Positions 7,185 through 12,361 of a stretch of DNA of 17,337 nt are shown in pieces. A model generated the notes under the pieces. It was not told the DNA's origin. It saw only the letters and a list, made by a program, of their open reading frames with translations, and did not search any database. Every line of letters begins with the position of its first letter. The stretch's first letter is position 1. The DNA comes from CAZAIO01 sp964485235 (GTDB lineage: Bacteria > Chloroflexota > Dehalococcoidia > GIF9 > UBA5629), in assembly GCA_964485235.1 (NCBI GenBank), contig CAZAIO010000060.1, positions 1-17,337 on the forward strand, read 5' to 3'. The translations under genes and the position numbers were made by a program.

Positions 7185-7742
7185 TTATTTATTCAACCGT
7201 TTTGCCCATGCAACAAGTGACACAAGGAGTTCTGCTATCAATTCACCTGTTTTTTCGTCTGTTAATCTTCCTTCGCTATCGAATTTTTGACCTGCGAAAG
7301 TGACAAATATCTCCGGTTTATTAACGGGATAAACATTCAGGAATACGCAAGTTTGCCGTAAGTGGTATTGCGCCCGGGCTCCTCCCAGCATACCAGTCGA
7401 TGCGCTCATTATGGCAACCGGCTTTCCTTCGAAGGAATTGTCACCGTGCGGCCTCGATGCCCAGTCAATTGCATTTTTAAGCACACCGGGTACAGAAAAA
7501 TTATGTTCGGGAGTAGCGATCAGTAGCGCATCAGCCGCTTTTATTTTTTGTTTGAATTCTATAACGGACGCAGGCATTGTACTTTCCATGTCCTGATTGA
7601 AGACCGGAATATCCTTGAGATCGAATATTTCCAGAGCGGTTTGTGCCGGCAGCAACCCGGAGGAGGCACGTAAAAGCGCTCTATTAAAAGATCCTTTTCG
7701 GAGACTACCTGCAAAGCTTAAAATATTGATAATATCTTTCAT
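7185..7742 (-). CDS. NADPH-dependent FMN reductase (flavodoxin-like fold)
   Basis: A 185-aa cytosolic flavoprotein of the NADPH-dependent FMN reductase / chromate-quinone reductase family. The FMN phosphate loop is GSLRKGSFN at 12-20. The second flavin-contact motif is PEHNFSVPGVLKNAIDW at 78-94, where most relatives have PEYNGSIPG. Another conserved part is the run around MSASTGMLGGARAQ (about 112-125). The enzyme transfers electrons from NAD(P)H to FMN or to quinones and metals, usually as an oxidative-stress function. The start is backed by AGGAG 9 nt before the ATG. It is 47 nt downstream of the 108-aa orphan and 32 nt upstream of glgC, all minus strand, and two genes upstream of superoxide reductase, so a redox-protection role fits the context. 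The physiological substrate cannot be deduced from sequence. Confidence 0.9.
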   Translation of the reverse strand: MKDIINILSFAGSLRKGSFNRALLRASSGLLPAQTALEIFDLKDIPVFNQDMESTMPASVIEFKQKIKAADALLIATPEHNFSVPGVLKNAIDWASRPHGDNSFEGKPVAIMSASTGMLGGARAQYHLRQTCVFLNVYPVNKPEIFVTFAGQKFDSEGRLTDEKTGELIAELLVSLVAWAKRLNK

Positions 7743-7789
7743 GTTTCAGCGCTCCTATATATCTTCTGCATGTATAGTTAATAGCCCGT

Positions 7790-8116
7790 TTACTTTTTTA
7801 AAAAACCTCCGAACGATACATTAATTTCGTGATCGATTACTTTCAGAATGAATATTGATCCCTCCGGGACAGACTGACCGGAATTGAGTAATGTCGACGC
7901 TGTTGCCTGCAGCTTTCCTGAAAACGTTGATAACGTATTTAATTCGGACATCGTAAAAACATGCCCGAAAATAGTTATTGTATTTTCAGCTTTATTATTG
8001 TCCGGACCGCTGGTAAATACTTCCGTCTCATTTTTTCTCCATTCACCGGCTTCATACGGATGTTTTAACCCGTTAACAGCCGAATTCAAGGGTTTTTCCA
8101 TTAGCTTGTTGTTCAT
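7790..8116 (-). CDS. Hypothetical protein of 108 aa, first gene of the redox/glycogen operon
   Basis: I do not recognise this protein. It has a polar N-terminus (residues 1-45, with basic and Glu/Asn-rich stretches), then a region predicted by eye as mixed strand/helix: ITIFGHVFTMSEL at about 47-59, a Ser/Thr-rich helix about 60-78, and two hydrophobic strands IFILKVI and INVSFGGFL near the C-terminus. There is no signal peptide, membrane helix, cysteine or obvious metal site. The start is well supported by GAGGTG 5 nt before ATG 8116, and codon use resembles the neighbours, so I believe it is expressed. It leads a run of four genes (FMN reductase, glgC, superoxide reductase) with gaps of 25-47 nt. 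Its promoter carries the shared 18-bp element and a perfect TATAAT. A regulatory or stress-effector role is inference from position only. Confidence 0.72.
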   Translation of the reverse strand: MNNKLMEKPLNSAVNGLKHPYEAGEWRKNETEVFTSGPDNNKAENTITIFGHVFTMSELNTLSTFSGKLQATASTLLNSGQSVPEGSIFILKVIDHEINVSFGGFLKK

Positions 8117-8190
8117 CTTGACACCTCAAAAACAATCAGTTTGTAAATACTTGTTTAGGCATTTCTTGATAACAGAATAATTCGAACATC

Positions 8191-8216
8191 TAATACCTAT
8201 TTCTAATACGTATTTC
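8191..8216. repeat. Tandem 13-bp direct repeat in the leader of the 108-aa gene
   Basis: Two adjacent copies, TAATACCTATTTC (8191-8203) and TAATACGTATTTC (8204-8216), differ at one base. They lie about 28-53 nt downstream of the transcription start implied by the TATAAT at 8256-8251, and 75-100 nt before the start codon. Thus they are either in the 5' leader or are an operator. The second copy contains the palindrome ATACGTAT, which relates it to the nearby TACGTA elements. Confidence 0.6.
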
Positions 8217-8250
8217 GTAAAAAGATTTATTAAACTTCGGGATTGAAACG

Positions 8251-8256
8251 ATTATA
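8251..8256 (-). promoter_or_regulatory. Predicted -10 box of the 108-aa/FMN reductase/glgC/superoxide reductase operon
   Basis: The minus strand reads TATAAT exactly. The hexamer 17 nt upstream (8279-8274) is TATAGT, a poor -35, and it abuts the 18-bp TACGTA-pair element centred about 43 nt before the implied start site near 8244. This arrangement is typical of a promoter activated from a site overlapping the -35 region. It leaves a leader of about 128 nt. Confidence 0.5.
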
Positions 8257-8278
8257 GTTTGTCAGGAAAAGGAACTAT

Positions 8279-8296
8279 ATACGTATGCTTACGTAG
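8279..8296. promoter_or_regulatory. 18-bp TACGTA-N4-TACGTA element, copy B (before the 108-aa gene)
   Basis: The sequence ATACGTATGCTTACGTAG holds two exact TACGTA palindromes whose starts are 10 bp apart, and it is itself an inverted repeat about its central GC. It borders the -35 position of the promoter above. A further TACGTA at 8313-8318 lies 28 bp upstream (centre to centre), nearly the same offset as in copy A. Binding by the NarL-type regulator at 9100-9771 is inferred. Confidence 0.55.
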
Positions 8297-8471
8297 TTCT
8301 TCCGGAGCGCATTACGTAGTTTTTGTTGTCGCGACACAGATTGTTTTAAGGGATTGGAACATTAATTATATGTGGAGTATACAGTTTATTTTATAGTATA
8401 CATAATATACAGGACTGACTTTAACATGGATATATGTTACCAATATAATGCGCGTATTTGAATAAAGGGCC

Positions 8472-8894
8472 TTATTCAACGCTATACACATTTGAAAGAG
8501 CAGGGCTGAGATAGCGGTGTCCGGCGACAACCTGGTGTATGGCATATATCAGTTCATGCGATCTGGATTCTTTTAGTACATATGCTTTCGCGCCTGCCTG
8601 AAAAACCTCATTAATATATGGAACAGCATCATAGAGAGAGAATACTATTACAGAGGTATCCGGCGAGACTTTCAAGGTACGCTTTATAAGTTCGATATCT
8701 TTGATATCTCCGATCATAAGCTCCATAATCATAATTTTAGGGAAGAGAGCTTTTACCATATTCAATGCTTCGATACCATTAGTTGCTTTTCCTATAACAG
8801 AAAGGTACGGTTCTGTTTCCAGAAGCAATTGAATGCCTTGTCTTACCTTGCTATTACTTATTGCAAGTACTATGGTAATAATTTCCCTTTTCAT
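8472..8894 (-). CDS. Stand-alone atypical receiver domain (degenerate NarL-type response regulator without HTH)
   Basis: This 140-aa protein aligns along its whole length with the receiver half of the regulator at 9100-9771: shared VRQG, MVK, VSP/LSP, AGAKAYVLKES, HRYLS and ALS. The acidic pocket Asp-Asp of the neighbour (10-11) is Ile12-Ser13 here, and the phospho-accepting Asp is Glu58 (MELMIGD against VDLMMPG). The switch Ser86 and Lys108 remain. Glu at this position often mimics the phosphorylated state, so this may be a constitutively on or phosphorylation-independent receiver. It stops just where the linker to the HTH would begin, and no HTH remnant is seen downstream. The start ATG 8894 has no clear Shine-Dalgarno (AT-rich upstream). 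Its upstream region carries copy C of the shared element. It probably arose by duplication of the neighbouring regulator. Its role may be to bind the kinase or heterodimerise with the regulator (inference). Confidence 0.8.
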   Translation of the reverse strand: MKREIITIVLAISNSKVRQGIQLLLETEPYLSVIGKATNGIEALNMVKALFPKIMIMELMIGDIKDIELIKRTLKVSPDTSVIVFSLYDAVPYINEVFQAGAKAYVLKESRSHELIYAIHQVVAGHRYLSPALSNVYSVE

Positions 8895-9099
8895 TTTTTC
8901 AGAAATAATTTCATTTATTTATAACCGGTATTAGACAATGTGATTATTATTTAATATTTCATAATATAGGAACCAGTTTAAGCGATCTTTTACAGATAAT
9001 ATATACGTAGTCCTACTTATTTCGCAGACAATAAGGAGCTACTAATATAGCTTTTGCCTATAAGAAGGATTTAATAGATGATATGAATGCAGGATATAT
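8895..9099 (-). promoter_or_regulatory. 205-nt gap: 3' end of the NarL regulator and promoter region of the receiver-only gene
   Basis: On the minus strand this AT-rich gap holds the 18-bp element copy C (9003-9020) and a possible -10, TATATT, at 8968-8963, with no good -35. A weak stem, TATAG/CTATA with a 7-nt loop, lies around 9047-9063. The separate promoter region suggests that the receiver-only gene is transcribed on its own as well as, possibly, by read-through from the kinase-regulator operon. Confidence 0.4.
9003..9020. promoter_or_regulatory. 18-bp TAMGTA-N4-TACGTA element, copy C (before the receiver-only gene)
   Basis: The minus strand reads ATAAGTAGGACTACGTAT. It forms a near-perfect inverted repeat, ATAAGTAG-GA-CTACGTAT, with a single mismatched pair between the arms. 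The first nine bases are identical to copy A. It lies 117 nt (centre) before the start codon at 8894. Placement next to a signalling gene suggests that the system acts on its own module. Confidence 0.5.
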
Positions 9100-9771
9100 T
9101 TATTCGCCTGGTGATGCCGAATTTGAGGGTATCATGCCTCTTTGTATTGCAAAATTAAGGAGTTCTCTCTGACTGCGAATCCCCAGTTTATGCATCAGGT
9201 TCCTTCTGTGTACTTCAACCGTTCGGCGGCTCAGGCATAACTGCGAAGCGATCTGAGTACTGGTAAGGTCCTGTATTATCATGTTAAATATCTCACGCTC
9301 TCTCGTTGTCAGGTTTTCATACGGGTCAATTTTGCCTTCCTTATCTTTCCGGATAAACGCTTCGATTGCTTTCTCGGAGAGTGCCTGGCTAAGATAACGG
9401 TGATTAGAAGCAGCATGATGGATAGCTACTACCAATTCGTCAGCAGTGGACTCTTTCAAGACATAGGCTTTTGCTCCGGCTTTAAATGCTTCGATTACAT
9501 AACTCTCATTACCATACATTGAGAGAATAACTGTATGTGTTTTTGGCGATAATTTGCTTACCTGCCTGGTAACCTCGATACCGTTAATGCCCGGCATCAT
9601 CAGGTCCACGACCAGTATGTCCGGTTGAAACTGTTTGACCATCCGGATTGTTTGTTGCCCGTTATCTGCATCCCCGATGATGTTGATATCCGGCTCAGCT
9701 TCCAGCAATTTTATCAGGCCTTGCCGCACTATATGGTGGTCATCTGCAAGGAACAATGTGAGTTTATTCAT
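9100..9771 (-). CDS. NarL/FixJ-family response regulator (receiver plus LuxR-type HTH)
   Basis: A 223-aa DNA-binding regulator. The receiver domain (1-120) has the acidic pair Asp10-Asp11, phospho-acceptor Asp56 (VVDLMMPG), Ser84 and Lys106, all intact. The LuxR-type HTH covers about 150-213: LTTREREIFNMI, then TSTQIASQLCLSRRTVEVH as the recognition part, then KLGIRSQRELLNFAI. It is expected to dimerise and bind DNA after phosphorylation by the kinase encoded just upstream. Its ATG overlaps the kinase stop region by 8 nt (kinase ends at 9764), with AAGGA about 12 nt before, so the two are translationally coupled. Candidate targets are the 18-bp TACGTA-pair elements at 3620, 8279 and 9003, which suit a dimeric regulator. 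This link is inference. Confidence 0.95.
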   Translation of the reverse strand: MNKLTLFLADDHHIVRQGLIKLLEAEPDINIIGDADNGQQTIRMVKQFQPDILVVDLMMPGINGIEVTRQVSKLSPKTHTVILSMYGNESYVIEAFKAGAKAYVLKESTADELVVAIHHAASNHRYLSQALSEKAIEAFIRKDKEGKIDPYENLTTREREIFNMIIQDLTSTQIASQLCLSRRTVEVHRRNLMHKLGIRSQRELLNFAIQRGMIPSNSASPGE

Positions 9772-11722
9772 GTTTTAAACTTTTCCTTTTCGGTCTATTC
9801 TGTAACGGCAGCGCTGCTACTACTCTGGTACCTGTCCCGGGGGACGTTTCTATATTCAGTTTACCACCCATAGCGAGAGCTCGCTCTCTCATGCCGCTCA
9901 GTCCGCTCGAATTACGTACATCCAGAGTATTCAAATAGAAGCCTTTGCCTTTATCCTCGACGATAATATTAATCGTTCTGTTTTTTGATAAAACCGTTAC
10001 TGCCGCTTCATTGACCCGTGAATGGAGTGCTACGTTTGTCAGTGCCTCCTGAATGATACGATATGTGGATAAAATAATTTCAGGGGAGAAGTTTCTCTTC
10101 AGGCCTCTATGTGTAAATTGTACATCTATATGGGCTAGTTTGGAGAAACGGTCTAATTGCCAGTTTAATGCCGGTAGAAGTCCGAGATTATCGAGCATTG
10201 TCGGATTGAGGTCTACGGATAGCTCACGTATACTCTTCATTATTTCCGCTACCTGTTTCTGCGCCTGGTCTAATTCCTCTTTGATATCATCTGTTTTCAT
10301 GCGGGTAATACAGTTTAATTGTAGTTGAAGGGCGGTCAACGATTGCCCGATTTCATCATGGAGCTCACGACCTAATGTACGCCTTTCATTCTCTTGCAGG
10401 TTTACAAGTGTATGGGAAAGCGCACGCAGCTCATCTTCGGCACGTTTACGTTCGGTAATATCATGGACGGTACCGATCAACCTGATTGGACTACCGGATT
10501 CGTTAAAGGTAACTTCTCCTTTTTCGTAAACTACCCTGACTGATCCGTCTGGGAGAATGATACGATGATCGATATTATATGGTTTTCCATGGGATAATGA
10601 TTCATCTACAGCTTTTTGTAAGGATTCCCTGTCATCGGGATGGACTCTTTCCAGAAAAGCCTCATATGTCGCCTCGAATATTCTCGGTGTCAGCCCGAAA
10701 ATACGGTATACTTCGTCCGACCATAGCAACAGGTTTTGTTCAATATCCCAGTCCCAATATCCGAGATGTGCAATCCGCTGAGCTTCGGCAAGTCTTGCCT
10801 CACTTTCTTTTAATTGCGCTTCTTCGCTCTTACGCTGTGTTACATCTCTTAAAACGCTGATAACCCTCAAGATTTTATCGTTACCTAGTAATAAATTAAT
10901 AGTAACTTCGGCAGGAAAGATCTCGCCATTTTTTCTTATAAACATGTGTTCGGTGTTTAATGCATGCTCTCCTTTTTCAATAATGTTGTTCAATTTGTTT
11001 CCGAAGCTATAATATCCGCTTAAAGACGGATAGAGAAACGCAGTGGTTTTTCCGATACATTCTTCGGCTTTGTAACCGAAAACATGTTCTATCGAATGGT
11101 TGGTATATTCAATTATCCTGTCAGGCAATTTGACCGTAAATATTACTTCTTGTAGTGTATTATTCAATTTTTCAAGGTATTCATAACTGTCTTTCAGTTG
11201 CTGCTCAACCTGCTTCCTTTTACTTATATCGGTCAGAGACAGAAGTACACGGGACCATGTTGTCTCATATCCATGGACTATTACCAATCGCAAAGATACG
11301 TAGTTTTTCCTGCCTTGACGTGTTTTTATTAGAGCATCACCGGCAAATCCGGTATCTCCTCCCGCCATTGCAATGAATCCATCTTGAAAGACGTTATATG
11401 CAGACTCATCAAAAAGTTCCCGTACTCCATTAAAAAGCTCATCTTTGGTTTCAGCTTCATACATGAATATGGTCGCTTTATTCACGTCAATAATTTCAGC
11501 TTTCTCAATCAGACGGGTAACGATGTCGGGATTATTTACAAGATAATCATTAAAATCAGTATTACCAGAAAGATAGAGGTCATCAACAAGTTGCTTGACC
11601 CCGGAAAAATCCATTTCTATGAGCGAGATCGGAACACTGTCGAAAAGATTGTAATCCTCGTGGAGCTTTTTCTTCATCAGGGCCTTTGTTCTATCGGATT
11701 TTATGATCTTCTTATTTGACAT
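9764..11722 (-). CDS. Soluble multi-PAS sensor histidine kinase, NarX/DegS type (HisKA_3)
   Basis: A 652-aa kinase with no transmembrane segment or signal peptide, so the stimulus is intracellular or diffusible. An N-terminal PAS-like sensor region covers about 24-165 (with VNKATIFMYEAETKDEL). It is followed by a PAS/PAC at about 180-297 and a second at about 305-425, each ending in the PAC signature RDVTQRK or HDITERK. A short coiled coil leads to the HisKA_3 dimerisation helix with His455 (GRELHDEIGQSL). The HATPase domain has the N box (IIQEALTNVALHS, 555-568), G1 VEDKGKGF (588-595) and G2 GLSGMRERA with SPGTGTRV. This kinase class pairs with NarL-type regulators, and its partner overlaps the 3' end. 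No cysteine/haem motif is visible; PAS cofactors are unknown. Start: ATG 11722 lacks a good ribosome site, while Met16 has AAAGG upstream, so the protein may be 15 residues shorter. Confidence 0.93.
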   Translation of the reverse strand: MSNKKIIKSDRTKALMKKKLHEDYNLFDSVPISLIEMDFSGVKQLVDDLYLSGNTDFNDYLVNNPDIVTRLIEKAEIIDVNKATIFMYEAETKDELFNGVRELFDESAYNVFQDGFIAMAGGDTGFAGDALIKTRQGRKNYVSLRLVIVHGYETTWSRVLLSLTDISKRKQVEQQLKDSYEYLEKLNNTLQEVIFTVKLPDRIIEYTNHSIEHVFGYKAEECIGKTTAFLYPSLSGYYSFGNKLNNIIEKGEHALNTEHMFIRKNGEIFPAEVTINLLLGNDKILRVISVLRDVTQRKSEEAQLKESEARLAEAQRIAHLGYWDWDIEQNLLLWSDEVYRIFGLTPRIFEATYEAFLERVHPDDRESLQKAVDESLSHGKPYNIDHRIILPDGSVRVVYEKGEVTFNESGSPIRLIGTVHDITERKRAEDELRALSHTLVNLQENERRTLGRELHDEIGQSLTALQLQLNCITRMKTDDIKEELDQAQKQVAEIMKSIRELSVDLNPTMLDNLGLLPALNWQLDRFSKLAHIDVQFTHRGLKRNFSPEIILSTYRIIQEALTNVALHSRVNEAAVTVLSKNRTINIIVEDKGKGFYLNTLDVRNSSGLSGMRERALAMGGKLNIETSPGTGTRVVAALPLQNRPKRKSLKHE

Positions 11723-11756
11723 CTATATTAGTAGCCTACATCTTGCTTCTTATAGT

Positions 11757-11762
11757 TGTCAA
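11757..11762 (-). promoter_or_regulatory. Predicted -35 box of the kinase-regulator operon
   Basis: The minus strand reads TTGACA exactly, 35 nt before the ATG at 11722. The -10 is poor (TAGGCT at 18 nt spacing), and lies within GTAGGCTAC, a small palindrome that faintly resembles the central part of the TACGTA-pair elements. A start site here would give a very short or absent leader for ATG 11722, and would favour the inner Met16 start. Confidence 0.35.
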
Positions 11763-11791
11763 TATAATAAAAATACGCTGTTATTATCGAA

Positions 11792-12181
11792 TTACTTTTT
11801 CTGTTTTACGTGTAAAGTAAGACCGTCCATAGCGACGATAGTTACCTCTTCGCCTACCGGAATATAACTACCGATGGAGCGCGCTTTCCAGTGCTCGCCT
11901 TTGATATTTATCATACCGCGAGGATTTAATGTTTTTATAACGGTTCCGTCCAGGCCGATCATACCTTCTGAACCGGTGATAATTTTACTGTGCATAGTCG
12001 GGATAATATATTTATGCATGAGAAAAACAATTATCCCGAAAAGCAGAACGAGGAAAAAGATAATAAGCGGTGATACCGGTATATTAAAGTACCGGAGAGC
12101 CAATAACAATATCAATATTACAGCAGCATCATCGAACAGCGACGCAAGTAAAAGTAACCAGTCTTTGACGATTCTTTTCAT
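11792..12181 (-). CDS. NfeD-type membrane protein with C-terminal OB-fold (short form)
   Basis: A 129-aa protein with two hydrophobic helices (about 8-30 and 36-60) followed by a soluble beta-barrel region (about 66-127). That region has the NfeD C-terminal pattern: GMIGLDGTVIKTLNPRGMINIKG at 73-95, then GEHWKARS, IPVGEEVTIVAMDGLTLHV. Short NfeD proteins usually work with a stomatin/SPFH membrane protein in membrane-domain organisation, and the OB fold is thought to bind that partner. No SPFH gene lies next to it here, so the partner must be elsewhere if it exists. The protease domain of long NfeD forms is absent. The start ATG 12181 has no strong ribosome site. It lies 69 nt upstream of the kinase gene on the same strand and is divergent from the antiporter gene (165-nt gap to its ATG 12362 or TTG 12347). 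Confidence 0.85.
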   Translation of the reverse strand: MKRIVKDWLLLLASLFDDAAVILILLLALRYFNIPVSPLIIFFLVLLFGIIVFLMHKYIIPTMHSKIITGSEGMIGLDGTVIKTLNPRGMINIKGEHWKARSIGSYIPVGEEVTIVAMDGLTLHVKQKK

Positions 12182-12240
12182 ATAATAACCATTACAGGAA
12201 GCTAATGACCGTTTATATACTCTAACTCTGATGATATCAC

Positions 12241-12264
12241 TAACATTATTATAATGTAATGTTA
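12241..12264. repeat. Perfect AT-rich inverted repeat between nfeD-like and antiporter genes
   Basis: The arms TAACATTA (12241-12248) and TAATGTTA (12257-12264) are perfect complements around an 8-nt spacer, TTATAATG. The site sits in the divergent intergenic region, 60 nt before the nfeD-like start and about 98 nt before the antiporter ATG. It could be an operator for either gene. Lack of G/C pairs argues against a terminator. Confidence 0.5.
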
Positions 12265-12361
12265 TTTTCTAATATTAATAGATGTCCGTCATGGTAAAAG
12301 CCGTAAAAAATAATACACTTATGTTAAAATGCCATAATCATAATTATTGTATGGAATAGCT

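Larger units (their letters stand above)
8117..8471. other. 355-nt intergenic region: 3' end of receiver gene, promoter and leader of the 108-aa gene
   Basis: This is the only gene-free stretch above 300 nt. From low to high coordinate it holds: the Shine-Dalgarno of the 108-aa gene (about 8122-8127); a 13-bp tandem repeat (8191-8216) in the probable leader; a -10 box TATAAT on the minus strand (8256-8251); the 18-bp TACGTA pair (8279-8296); and an extra TACGTA (8313-8318). Beyond those lies AT-rich sequence with two GTATAC palindromes near 8379 and 8396, and an imperfect inverted repeat at 8460-8477 over the stop of the receiver-only gene. No open frame with a ribosome site was found in it, and no tRNA-like fold. 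Confidence 0.6.

Noticed and set aside
8117..8471. Remnant of an HTH domain downstream of the receiver-only gene
   Set aside because: No frame after its stop shows LuxR-type HTH residues such as the REREI or RTVEVH stretches. The sequence is promoter-like and AT-rich.
8460..8477. Inverted repeat GAATAA/TTATTC at the stop of the receiver-only gene as terminator
   Set aside because: Only six A/T-rich pairs with a mismatch inside and no following T-run on the minus strand; too weak to call.
12347..12361. TTG start adding five residues to the antiporter
   Set aside because: No ribosome site precedes it, and ATG 12362 gives a normal N-terminus for the family.
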